Shown: positions 50,221 through 57,464 of the stretch, piece after piece | Position numbering within the stretch: position 1 is the first letter of the stretch | Layout of the letters: each line of letters begins with the position of its first letter | Source of the DNA: Clostridia bacterium | Lineage (GTDB): Bacteria; Bacillota; Clostridia; Christensenellales; CAG-138 | NCBI GenBank assembly: GCA_017509785.1 | Contig: JAFWOT010000002.1 | Span: 62,001 to 126,000, forward strand | Length of the DNA: 64,000 nucleotides | Reading direction: 5' to 3' | Position numbers and translations under genes: made by a program | Notes under the pieces: model-generated | What the model was told of the DNA's origin: nothing | Database searches by the model: none | What the model saw: only the letters and a program-made list of their open reading frames with translations

Positions 50221-50760
50221 ATGAACGCTTATGATTTCAAGGTAACGGCACGCGACGGCAGCGAGGTCTCTCTCGCGGATTACAGGGGCAAGGTGCTTCT
50301 CGTGGTCAACACGGCGACGGGCTGCGGCTTCACCCCCCAGTACAAGGACCTGCAGGAGCTCTACGACGCCCATCATGAGGACGGGCTCGAGATACTCGAT
50401 TTCCCCTGCAACCAGTTCGCGGATCAGGCTCCCGGCACGGATGAGGAGATCCACACCTTCTGCACCGGGCGCTTCGGCATCAAGTTCCCCCAGTTCGCGA
50501 AGGTGGACGTCAACGGCGAAAACGCCATCCCCCTCTTCAAGTGGCTGACGGAGAACACCTCGTTCGAGGGGTTCAACGGCCCCATGGGGCTGATGCTCGC
50601 GGGAGTCGTCAAGAAGTACGATAAGGATTATAAGAAGAACGGTCTCGTCAAGTGGAATTTCACCAAGTTCCTCATCGACCGCGAGGGCAACATAATCGGC
50701 CGCTTCGAGCCGACCCTCGATATGAAGAAGGTCCGCGAGGCCGTCGAGAAGGCTCTGTGA
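50221..50760 (+). CDS. gpx: Glutathione peroxidase family thiol peroxidase
   Basis: 179 aa. Catalytic tetrad: Cys35 (NTATGCGFTPQY), Gln65-containing FPCNQF, and WNFTKF with Trp/Asn. A Cys rather than selenocysteine is used (codon TGC). A second Cys near 63 (FPCNQF) may act as resolving Cys; bacterial members usually use thioredoxin. Reduces hydrogen or organic peroxides. AAGGAGG lies 10 nt before ATG 50221. First gene of a peroxide-response operon with ohrR. Confidence 0.94.
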   Translation: MNAYDFKVTARDGSEVSLADYRGKVLLVVNTATGCGFTPQYKDLQELYDAHHEDGLEILDFPCNQFADQAPGTDEEIHTFCTGRFGIKFPQFAKVDVNGENAIPLFKWLTENTSFEGFNGPMGLMLAGVVKKYDKDYKKNGLVKWNFTKFLIDREGNIIGRFEPTLDMKKVREAVEKAL

Positions 50761-50768
50761 GGCGCGAT

Positions 50769-51161
50769 ATGGAAGAGGTCTATGAATTCCTGAAGAAGGC
50801 CGGAGTCTACTACCTTGCCACCTGCGAGGGCGACCGTCCCCGCGTGCGCCCCTTCGGCACCATCGATATTTTCGACGGCGCTCTCTGCATCCAGACGGGC
50901 AGGGTGAAGAAGGTCGCCGAGCAGATGAAGGCGAACCCCAACGTGGAGCTCTCCGCCATGTGCGAGGGCAGGTGGGTGAGGCTCTCCGCAAAGGCCGTGC
51001 TCGACGAGCGCATCGAGGCGCAGGAGCATATGCTCGAAAGCTATCCCGAGCTTCGCTCCATGTACGCCCCCGGCGACGGCAACACCGAGATCTACCGTCT
51101 CACCGAAGCCGAGGCGTGCATCTGCTCCTTCACCGAGCCCGCAAAGGAATACCGCTTCTGA
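50769..51161 (+). CDS. Pyridoxamine 5'-phosphate oxidase family protein
   Basis: 130 aa, MEEVYEFLKKAGVYYLATCEGDRPRVRPFGTIDIFDGALCIQTGRVKKVAEQMKANP-like layout of the PNPOx split-barrel fold, which binds FMN. NVELSAMCEGRWVRLSAKAVLDE follows. Small single-domain members are often flavin-dependent reductases of unknown substrate. GAGG precedes ATG 50769, 8 nt after gpx. Position suggests a role in peroxide or aldehyde stress. Confidence 0.87.
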   Translation: MEEVYEFLKKAGVYYLATCEGDRPRVRPFGTIDIFDGALCIQTGRVKKVAEQMKANPNVELSAMCEGRWVRLSAKAVLDERIEAQEHMLESYPELRSMYAPGDGNTEIYRLTEAEACICSFTEPAKEYRF

Positions 51162-51177
51162 TAAAACGGAGGATACC

Positions 51178-51618
51178 ATGCCCGGAACGACGGACGTATT
51201 AAAGCTTGAAAATCAGCTCTGCTTCCCGCTCTACGCCGCCTCGCGCGAGGTGATAAAGCTCTATAAGCCGAAGCTCGACGAGCTCGGCCTCACCTACACC
51301 CAGTACATAACCATGATGGTCCTGTGGGAGAGGGAGCGACTCACCGTGCGCGAGCTGGGGGAGAGGCTCTTCCTCGATTCGGGCACGCTGACCCCCCTTT
51401 TGAAGAAGCTCGAACAGAAGGGCTTCATAACAAGGGAACGCTCCGCCGAGGATGAGCGCGCGCTGGACGTCCGCCTGACGGAGGAGGGGCGCGGCTTGCG
51501 CGCCGCCGCGCTCTCCGTGCCGGAGTCCGTTGGCAGATGCATCCCCCTCTCGCCCGAGGAGGGCGTGACGCTCTATGGCCTGCTCTATAAGATACTGGGG
51601 AAAACCGATCGGCAATAG
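51178..51618 (+). CDS. ohrR: Organic hydroperoxide-sensing MarR family repressor
   Basis: 146 aa. LENQLCFPLYAASREVIKLYKP puts the redox-sensing Cys at position 15, as in Bacillus OhrR; LGLTYTQYITMMVLWE and the winged helix LTVRELGERLFLDSGTLTPLLKKLEQKGFITRER follow. Oxidation of Cys15 releases the DNA. A second Cys near 121 (VGRCIPLS) could form a disulfide. CGGAGG precedes the ATG. Its own operon has an OhrR-like site at the promoter, so autoregulation is expected. No ohr gene is in the window; gpx appears to replace it. Confidence 0.93.
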   Translation: MPGTTDVLKLENQLCFPLYAASREVIKLYKPKLDELGLTYTQYITMMVLWERERLTVRELGERLFLDSGTLTPLLKKLEQKGFITRERSAEDERALDVRLTEEGRGLRAAALSVPESVGRCIPLSPEEGVTLYGLLYKILGKTDRQ

Positions 51619-51679
51619 GGATAGAGGCCGACGGGGAGACGCCTTCCCCGGGGAAGCCGTGAGGCGGACGGTACAAAAA

Positions 51680-51961
51680 GCCTTCCCCCGGGGGAAGGTG
51701 TCAGCGTCAGCTGACGGATGAGGGACAACGCATCGGCAGAGGTTGGTTTGTGAAGTGCTTTTTCCCTCATCAACAGCGACTGCGTCGGCGGAACTCCCCC
51801 CAAGGGAAGCCAAGCGCCGACGGACGGTACAAAAAGCCTTCCCTTGGGGGAAGGTGGCGCCGAAGGCGACGGATGAGGGAGAGGCAACTGCGTAGTTAAG
51901 TTTCAAAAACAACTTTTTCCTTCATCAACAGCGACTGCGGGAGCTTCCCCCAAGGGAAGCC
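51680..51961. repeat. Palindromic repeat array D (two elements)
   Basis: Elements at 51680-51811 and 51836-51961, same architecture as array A. Hairpin arms differ: GTCAGC/GCTGAC in the first and GGCGCC/GGCGAC in the second. Linker ACGGACGGTACAAAAA. The flanks 51637-51679 and 51962-52000 hold further partial arms. No gene in 51619-52071. Confidence 0.9.
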
Positions 51962-52012
51962 AAGCGGCGGCGCTTCGGCGGGAAGCCGGAAACAGAGCGG
52001 CCTCATCATAAA

Positions 52013-52046
52013 AAAAGACCGGGACGGATCGCCGCGCCGGTCTTTT
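52013..52046. terminator. Bidirectional terminator
   Basis: 10-bp stem AAAAGACCGG/CCGGTCTTTT with T-rich tails both ways; closes the 111-aa protein gene on the minus strand. Confidence 0.85.
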
Positions 52047-52071
52047 CGTTTGGATCTGTTTCCCGCGCCTT

Positions 52072-52407
52072 TTACTTCTTCGGCGCGCTTTGGGGGTTGT
52101 CGAGCGCGTAAAGCTCCCGCAGCCACTCGACCACGGCCCCGTTGTTCAGGTACCCGAGCAGTACGCCCGGGCAGCGCTCCTCGCGCGAGACGGCGCTCTT
52201 CAATGCGGCGATTATTTCCGCGCCGGGCACGCCGGGCTCGTCGGGCTGATCTTCAAGCGTCGTGCAGAAGCGGTGCACCACGTCCCAATAATCAACGTAC
52301 GGGGTGCCCGTGAGCCTCCCCTGCGAATCATATTCCGTGACCCATTCGCCGAGTTCCTCATAGTCAAGCGCGTCAATGTACCTCGTCAAAGCTTCGTATC
52401 TTTTCAT
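52072..52407 (-). CDS. Hypothetical protein, 111 aa (possibly DUF6508-like)
   Basis: MKRYEALTRYIDALDYEELGEWVTEYDSQGRL-type start with YVDYWDVVHRFCTTLED. The pattern resembles DUF6508 small cytoplasmic proteins as I recall them, but this is uncertain. No signal or membrane segment. AAAGGAGGGAG lies 9 nt before the ATG; single gene with a good promoter (52462-52490) and terminator. Confidence 0.72.
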   Translation of the reverse strand: MKRYEALTRYIDALDYEELGEWVTEYDSQGRLTGTPYVDYWDVVHRFCTTLEDQPDEPGVPGAEIIAALKSAVSREERCPGVLLGYLNNGAVVEWLRELYALDNPQSAPKK

Positions 52408-52461
52408 CGGCAGCTCCCTCCTTTCCCGTTCTGAGGCATGTTTTTAGCTCGATTCCAATAT

Positions 52462-52490
52462 ATTATACATTATACCGAAGGATTTGTAAA
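52462..52490 (-). promoter_or_regulatory. Promoter of the 111-aa protein gene
   Basis: Minus strand TTTACA (52485-52490), 17-nt spacer, TATAAT (52462-52467); the -10 overlaps an AATATATT palindrome (52457-52464). A second TATAAT lies in the spacer. Confidence 0.78.
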
Positions 52491-52509
52491 GCCCCTTTGA
52501 GCGATTACA

Positions 52510-52527
52510 AAAACAATATATTGTTTT
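52510..52527. promoter_or_regulatory. 18-bp perfect AT palindrome
   Basis: AAAACAATATATTGTTTT, between the divergent promoters of the 111-aa protein and ECF sigma 3; 22 nt upstream of the sigma -35. Candidate operator related to the AAAATATATTTT boxes. Confidence 0.5.
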
Positions 52528-52548
52528 CCCCGGAAAGCGGCGGCGGGC

Positions 52549-52577
52549 TTGCAATGCGGCGGCTTTCGTGATACAAT
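52549..52577 (+). promoter_or_regulatory. Promoter of ECF sigma gene 3
   Basis: TTGCAA (52549-52554), 17-nt spacer, TACAAT (52572-52577), 71 nt before the ATG. The palindrome AAAATATATTTT (52578-52589) begins at the next base and covers the predicted start point. Confidence 0.68.
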
Positions 52578-52589
52578 AAAATATATTTT
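52578..52589. promoter_or_regulatory. Palindromic AT box at ECF sigma gene 3
   Basis: Exact AAAATATATTTT directly behind the -10 of sigma 3; a protein bound here would block transcription start. Same 12-mer as at 10003 and 13385. Confidence 0.5.
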
Positions 52590-52647
52590 CCCTTTCCGCA
52601 ATAAAACGGGCCCTTCGCGGGTTAACAGGGTGAAAGGAGATGAGAGC

Positions 52648-53217
52648 ATGCTTATATTCACCTCGATGGCGGAGCCCCGCGAACCGGACGGGAGCGAGCT
52701 GATCGAAAGCCGGCTTCGGATGCTTGCCGAGGGCGACTCCGCCGCCATGGAACAGATATACGAGCTGACGCGCACGGCGGTCTACGCCTACGCGCTCTCG
52801 CTGCTCAAAAACTCCTTCGACGCGGAGGACGTCATGCACGACTGTTATCTTCGGCTCTACGCCTCGGCGGGCGCGTACGACCCGCGGGGCAAGCCCATGG
52901 CGTACATACTGAGGATAGTCCGCAACCTTTGCCGCGACAGGCTCGCGGAGCGGGCGCGGCGGGCGGAGGTCACGGAGGAGGAGTGGGGATCCCTTCTCCG
53001 GACGGACGATATCCCGAGCAGTCTTCAAGCCGCGGAGTGGATGAGCATACTCCGCGACGACGAGAGGCAGATAGTCCTGCTGCACGCGGTGGCGGGCTTC
53101 AGGCACAGGGAGACGGCCTCCTTCATGGGGATGCCGCTCTCGACGGTGCTCTCGAAATACTCCCGCGCTATAAAGAAGCTCAGGAAACACATAACGGAAA
53201 GGGAAGATCGGATATGA
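52648..53217 (+). CDS. RNA polymerase sigma factor, ECF type (pair 3)
   Basis: 189 aa. Region 2: AYALSLLKNSFDAEDVMHDCYLRLYASAGAYDPRGKPMAYILRIVRNLCRDRL. Region 4: ERQIVLLHAVAGFRHRETASFMGMPLSTVLSKYSRAIKKLRKHI. AAAGGAG precedes ATG 52648; the frame is open to 52549 but lies over the promoter. Its TGA overlaps the ATG of the RsgI-like gene (ATGA, 53214-53217), which is its likely anti-sigma. Differs from sigma 1 and 2 in sequence. Confidence 0.92.
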   Translation: MLIFTSMAEPREPDGSELIESRLRMLAEGDSAAMEQIYELTRTAVYAYALSLLKNSFDAEDVMHDCYLRLYASAGAYDPRGKPMAYILRIVRNLCRDRLAERARRAEVTEEEWGSLLRTDDIPSSLQAAEWMSILRDDERQIVLLHAVAGFRHRETASFMGMPLSTVLSKYSRAIKKLRKHITEREDRI

Positions 53218-54977
53218 AGCGCAGAAGCATTGAAGAAACGATTAGAGAGGCCTTTGAGGCCGTAACGCCCGAGATGAAGGCGGAGCTCCTTTCCGACGTC
53301 AAAAAACAGAAAGCGAAAGGAAAGGTGCTCAAAATGCCCGAAACGAACAATAAAAACAAGAAGCATTGGTGGATGCTCGCCGCGGCCGCCGCGCTCCTGC
53401 TCATCGTCGGAGCGGGGTTCGCGCTGAAGGGCGTTCTCGCCCCCGGGAACGCCGCGGTAGCGTCGGTGATGATCGACGTCAACCCCAGCATCGAACTCTC
53501 CGTCAACAGGAACGACCGCGTGCTCGAAGCCGCCGCCCGCAACGCCGACGGCGCGGAGGTGCTCTCCGATATGGATCTGACCGGCAGCGACGTGAAGGTC
53601 GCCGTCAACGCGATAGTCGGCTCCATGCTCCAAAAGGGGTACCTCAACGAGCTTGCGAATTCCGTGCTCATCAGCGTTGAAAGCGCGGATGACGGCGTAG
53701 GCACCCGCCTGCGCGACACGCTCGGCGTCGACCTGCGCGACCTCATGGGCGGGAACCCCTTCGGCTGCGCGGTGCTCAGCCAGGCCATCGAGCCGGACGC
53801 CGGGGTCAGCACCCTCGCGGAGGAGTATAACGTCACAAGGAGCAAGGCGCAGCTCATCTCAAAGCTCGTCGCCGCGAATCCCTCCTATGATTTCGGCACG
53901 CTCGCCGCGCTCTCCATAAACGAGCTCGGGGTGCTCCTCGGGAACAACGCGGTCGAAAACCTCCGCGCCTACGGTTCCTCCAGCGAGATGGCGTTCATCG
54001 GCGCCGACCGCGCGCTTGAGATCGCCCTTGCCCACGCCGGGGCGGAGGCCGCCGAAGCGAGCGGAGTCGAGGTCGAGCTCGACTGCGAGCACGGCTCCAT
54101 GATCTACGAGGTCGAATTCAAGGCGAACGGCCTTGAGTACGATTACGATATCGACGCCGTCACGGGCGAGATACTGAAGCACGAGTCGGAGCCCGCCGAC
54201 GGCCCCGCCCCCACGCAGGACGGCTCCGCGCCCGCGGCGACGCCCAAGCCCACCGCGCAGCCGCTCATCTCCTCCGAAAGGGCGCTCGAGATCGCCCTCG
54301 GTCACGCCGGGGTCGACAGGAGCGAAGCGAAGGATATCGAGATCGAGCTCGGGCGCGAGGACGGCAGACCCGTCTACGAGGTCGAATTCAAGGCGAACGG
54401 CGTCGAATACGATTACGATATAGACGCCGAAACGGGCGCGGTGCTGGATCACGACTCGGAGGAGCATCACGCCTCATCCCCGACGGCGAAGCCCACCTCG
54501 AAGCCGACCGAGAAGCCCTCCGGGTACATAGGCGGCCGCGCGGCGCTGAGGATCGCCCTTGAGGACGCGGGGGTCACCTCCTCGCAGGCGCAGGACGTAG
54601 ACGTCGAGCTCGAAACGAAGAACGGCGTCAAGGTCTACGATATTGATTTCGAGGCCGGAGGCTACGAATACGATTACGTCATCGACGCCGTCACGGGCGA
54701 TATAATCGACAAGTCCCGCGAGAAGGAGGACGGCGGTCACGGCGGGAGCGCCTCCGCCCCGCAGACGGAGCTCATAGGCGAAGCGAGAGCATGGGAGATC
54801 GCCCTTGCCCGCGCCGGCCTCACGATGAGCGAGACAAACGACAGGAGCATCGAGCTCGAAACGGACAACGGCGTCCGCTGCTATGAGCTCGAATTCGCAA
54901 GCGGCGGCTGGGAGTACGAGGTGAAGATCAACGCAGTCACCGGAGCGGTGCTCAAATTCGAGAGGGAGCGCGATTGA
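53214..54977 (+). CDS. RsgI-like anti-sigma factor with four PepSY domains
   Basis: 587 aa. Cytoplasmic N terminus (1-50; EETIREAFEAVTPEMKAELLSDV) should hold the sigma; one membrane segment (52-72); then ASVMIDVNPSIELSVNRNDRVLEAAARN (about 83-110), the RsgI-type domain whose Asn90-Pro91 corresponds to the self-cleavage site known in clostridial RsgI. Four PepSY repeats follow (about 263-330, 352-420, 437-505, 521-587), each with YE(V/L)EFxxxGxEYDYxID. Pro/Thr linkers join them. A four-nt overlap couples it to sigma 3. Likely senses envelope or extracellular state. Confidence 0.88.
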   Translation: MKRRSIEETIREAFEAVTPEMKAELLSDVKKQKAKGKVLKMPETNNKNKKHWWMLAAAAALLLIVGAGFALKGVLAPGNAAVASVMIDVNPSIELSVNRNDRVLEAAARNADGAEVLSDMDLTGSDVKVAVNAIVGSMLQKGYLNELANSVLISVESADDGVGTRLRDTLGVDLRDLMGGNPFGCAVLSQAIEPDAGVSTLAEEYNVTRSKAQLISKLVAANPSYDFGTLAALSINELGVLLGNNAVENLRAYGSSSEMAFIGADRALEIALAHAGAEAAEASGVEVELDCEHGSMIYEVEFKANGLEYDYDIDAVTGEILKHESEPADGPAPTQDGSAPAATPKPTAQPLISSERALEIALGHAGVDRSEAKDIEIELGREDGRPVYEVEFKANGVEYDYDIDAETGAVLDHDSEEHHASSPTAKPTSKPTEKPSGYIGGRAALRIALEDAGVTSSQAQDVDVELETKNGVKVYDIDFEAGGYEYDYVIDAVTGDIIDKSREKEDGGHGGSASAPQTELIGEARAWEIALARAGLTMSETNDRSIELETDNGVRCYELEFASGGWEYEVKINAVTGAVLKFERERD

Positions 54978-54984
54978 TCTCCAG

Positions 54985-55012
54985 AGGGAGCGGGACGTCC
55001 GCTCCCTTTTTG
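54985..55012 (+). terminator. Terminator of the sigma 3/RsgI-like operon
   Basis: 9-bp stem AGGGAGCGG/CCGCTCCCT followed by TTTTT. Confidence 0.88.
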
Positions 55013-55048
55013 TGCGGATCGATGACACAGAAAAGCCCGAATTTATTG

Positions 55049-55077
55049 TTGCTTTTGGGGCTCACGGGTGATATAAT
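55049..55077 (+). promoter_or_regulatory. Promoter of the amphipathic protein gene
   Basis: TTGCTT (55049-55054), 17-nt spacer, TATAAT (55072-55077), 63 nt before the ATG. Confidence 0.75.
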
Positions 55078-55139
55078 ATACAAGAAGAAGCCCGGCGCGG
55101 ACAGCCCGGCGCAGATCATTTTTCGGAAGGAGAAAAATC

Positions 55140-55601
55140 ATGGAAGGCATTTTGGAGAAGATCAAGAACCTCTTCGGCAAGGGAGAGGATAAGGCGGAAG
55201 AGGCCGCCGAGACCGCCGAGGCGAAGGCGGAGAACGTAGTCGAGGGCGTTAAGGACGACGTTAAGGACGCCGCAGAGGGCATCAAGGACGGCGCTGGGGA
55301 GATGGTAGACGCCGTGAAGGATAAGGTCGGCGACGTGGTCGATGCCGTAAAGGACAAGCTTCCCGACATAGGCGCGTTCTTCGAGTCCATAATGGGCAAG
55401 CTCCCCGTGGATGGCGAGCTCGGCGATCAGGTCAACGAGGTCGTCGGTTCCGTCCGCTCCTCCGCGACCGAGGGCATGGGCATCGGCGATATAGTCAACA
55501 AGATAATCGAGGCGCTGAAGTCCAAGTTCGGTCTTGAGGGCGAGATCGGCCAGAAGATCCAGGCCGTCATCGATTTCATCAAGTCCAAGATCCCCGTCTG
55601 A
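55140..55601 (+). CDS. Amphipathic helical protein with 11-residue repeats, 153 aa
   Basis: AAGGAG precedes the ATG by 7 nt. Residues about 17-75 are near-regular 11-mers of Glu/Ala/Lys/Val (EGVKDDVKDAAEGIKDGAGEMVDAVKD), typical of LEA-like or apolipoprotein-like helices; the rest is a second helical domain with conserved Gly/Ile/Lys (IGDIVNKIIEALKSKFG, QKIQAVIDFIKSKIPV). No signal peptide, so cytoplasmic or membrane-surface. Possible stress or membrane-associated role is inference. Highly negative with Lys clusters. Flanked by its own promoter and terminator. Confidence 0.78.
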   Translation: MEGILEKIKNLFGKGEDKAEEAAETAEAKAENVVEGVKDDVKDAAEGIKDGAGEMVDAVKDKVGDVVDAVKDKLPDIGAFFESIMGKLPVDGELGDQVNEVVGSVRSSATEGMGIGDIVNKIIEALKSKFGLEGEIGQKIQAVIDFIKSKIPV

Positions 55602-55616
55602 TCCGGGGAAGGATCA

Positions 55617-55644
55617 AGCCCGAAGGCGCGCTTTCGGGCTTTTT
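55617..55644 (+). terminator. Terminator of the amphipathic protein gene
   Basis: 8-bp stem AGCCCGAA/TTCGGGCT followed by TTTT. Confidence 0.85.
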
Positions 55645-55647
55645 GTG

Positions 55648-55676
55648 TTGCCAAGTTCAATTCGGCATGTTATAAT
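55648..55676 (+). promoter_or_regulatory. Promoter of the M3 peptidase gene
   Basis: TTGCCA (55648-55653), 17-nt spacer, TATAAT (55671-55676). It begins 3 nt after the preceding terminator tail. Confidence 0.82.
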
Positions 55677-55707
55677 CGTTTTATCAAAACCAAGGAGGCA
55701 TTTCAGC

Positions 55708-57411
55708 GTGAAATTCAAGGAAATGACCTATGTCCGCCCCGATGCGGAAAAAGTTAAGCAGGAGCTGAAGGAGCTGACCGAAAAGCTCGCTTCCGCCGGG
55801 GATTACGAGCAGGCCCGCGCGATCTTCTTCGAGAAGGAGGAGGCCGAGAAGCAGGTGATGACCATGGCGGAGCTTGCGATGATCCGCCACTCCATAGACA
55901 CGCGCGACGAGTTCTACGACGGCGAGAGCACCTTCTGGGACGGGTTCGGCCCCGAGCTCGGCGAGTATCAGCAGGCGTGGACGGAGGAGCTTTTGAAGAG
56001 CCCCTTCCGCCGCGATTTCGAGAGGGAGTTCGGCACGCTCATGTTCGTGAACGCCGAGATCGAGATAAAGTCCTTCTCGCCCGAGATCATCCCCGAGATG
56101 CAGAAGGAGAACGAGCTGACGACCGAGTACGATAAGCTCGTCGCCTCGGCGCAGGTGCCCTTGCGCGGGAAGGTCTACACGCTCTCGCAGCTCTCCCCCT
56201 TCAAGACGGACGCCGACGACGAGCTCCGCCTCGAAGCATGGAAGGCCGACGGCGGGTGGTACACCGCCAATCAGGAAAGGCTCGATTCCATTTACGACGA
56301 GCTCGTCCATCTGCGCGACACGATGGGCAAAAAGATGGGCTATGAGAATTACGTCGAGCTCGGCTATTACCGCATGGGCCGCAACTGCTACACGAAGGAC
56401 GACGTCGAAAAGTTCCGTTCGGCGGTCGTGAAATACCTCGTTCCCGTCGCCGATTCAATAATCCGCAGGCAGGCGGAGCGTCTCGGCAAGACCTACCCGC
56501 TCTCCTTCGCGGACGCCGCTCTCGAGTTCCGTTCCGGCAATCCCCGCCCCGCTGGGGACGCGGACGCCATACTTGCCGCCGGCAGGAAGTTCTACGACGA
56601 GCTCTCCCCCGAAACGGGCGAATTCTTCCGCCATATGCTCGACGACGAGATGATGGACGTCCTCTCCACCGAGGGCAAGCAGGCCGGCGGCTACTGCACG
56701 GGCCTGCCCGCGTATGAAACGCCCTTCATTTTCGCCAACTTCAACGGCACCCAGCACGACGTCGAGGTCGTCACGCACGAGGCCGGGCACGCCTTCGAGT
56801 ACTGGCTCAACCGCAAGCGCATACCGCTCTCCTACGCTTGGCCCAGCATGGAGGCCTGCGAGGTCCATTCCATGAGCATGGAGTTCTTCGCGTGGCCGTG
56901 GGCGAAGTATTTCTTCGGCAGGGACGAGAAAAAGTTCCTCTATTCCCACCTGGCGGGCGCGATCACGTTCATCCCCTACGGCACGATGGTCGATCACTTC
57001 CAGCACATAGTCTACGAGAACCCCGAGCTCACCCCCGCGGAGCGTCACGCCGAGTGGAAGCGCCTGCTCGGCATATACATGCCGTGGCTGAAGCTTGACG
57101 GCGAGATCCCCTTCTATTCCGAGGGCGAGGCGTGGCAGCGTCAGGGGCATATCTACGACAGCCCCTTCTACTATATCGATTACTGCCTCGCGCAGACGGT
57201 CTCGCTCGAGTTCTGGGCGATGATACAGAAGGACATGAAGGACGCCTGGGCGCACTACATGGCGTACACCATCCAGGGCGGCAGCCGCACCTTCACCGAG
57301 CTTTTGAAGAACGCGGATCTCGTATCCCCCTTCGACGAGGCCTGCCTCAGGGGCGTCTGCGCCGCAGCTTCGAAGTGGCTCGAAAGCTATGATCTCGGAG
57401 GAGTGGAGTAA
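55708..57411 (+). CDS. M3 family oligoendopeptidase (PepF-like)
   Basis: 567 aa from GTG 55708 (AAGGAGG, 9-nt spacing); the open frame continues upstream across the previous gene and is not used. Zinc site HEAGH at residues 357-361 (VVTHEAGHAFEYW), with the third ligand Glu in MEACEVHSMSMEFF. Domain order matches M3 oligoendopeptidases, which cut short peptides inside the cell; no signal peptide. Own promoter and terminator. Confidence 0.92.
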   Translation: MKFKEMTYVRPDAEKVKQELKELTEKLASAGDYEQARAIFFEKEEAEKQVMTMAELAMIRHSIDTRDEFYDGESTFWDGFGPELGEYQQAWTEELLKSPFRRDFEREFGTLMFVNAEIEIKSFSPEIIPEMQKENELTTEYDKLVASAQVPLRGKVYTLSQLSPFKTDADDELRLEAWKADGGWYTANQERLDSIYDELVHLRDTMGKKMGYENYVELGYYRMGRNCYTKDDVEKFRSAVVKYLVPVADSIIRRQAERLGKTYPLSFADAALEFRSGNPRPAGDADAILAAGRKFYDELSPETGEFFRHMLDDEMMDVLSTEGKQAGGYCTGLPAYETPFIFANFNGTQHDVEVVTHEAGHAFEYWLNRKRIPLSYAWPSMEACEVHSMSMEFFAWPWAKYFFGRDEKKFLYSHLAGAITFIPYGTMVDHFQHIVYENPELTPAERHAEWKRLLGIYMPWLKLDGEIPFYSEGEAWQRQGHIYDSPFYYIDYCLAQTVSLEFWAMIQKDMKDAWAHYMAYTIQGGSRTFTELLKNADLVSPFDEACLRGVCAAASKWLESYDLGGVE

Positions 57412-57429
57412 GGACCTTACAAGGCAAGC

Positions 57430-57456
57430 AAAAAGGCCGGCGGCGCCGGCCTTTTT
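57430..57456. terminator. Bidirectional terminator
   Basis: 11-bp stem AAAAAGGCCGG/CCGGCCTTTTT with a CGGCG loop; closes the M3 gene (plus) and the CotH gene (minus). Confidence 0.9.
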
Positions 57457-57464
57457 ATTATGTA

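Noticed and set aside
50221-50760. Selenocysteine-containing glutathione peroxidase
   Set aside because: The catalytic codon 35 is TGC, not TGA, and no SECIS-like element is needed.
52929-54977. 682-aa fusion of sigma-region residues with the RsgI-like protein
   Set aside because: The extension reads the sigma gene out of frame; the ATGA overlap at 53214 is the normal coupled start.
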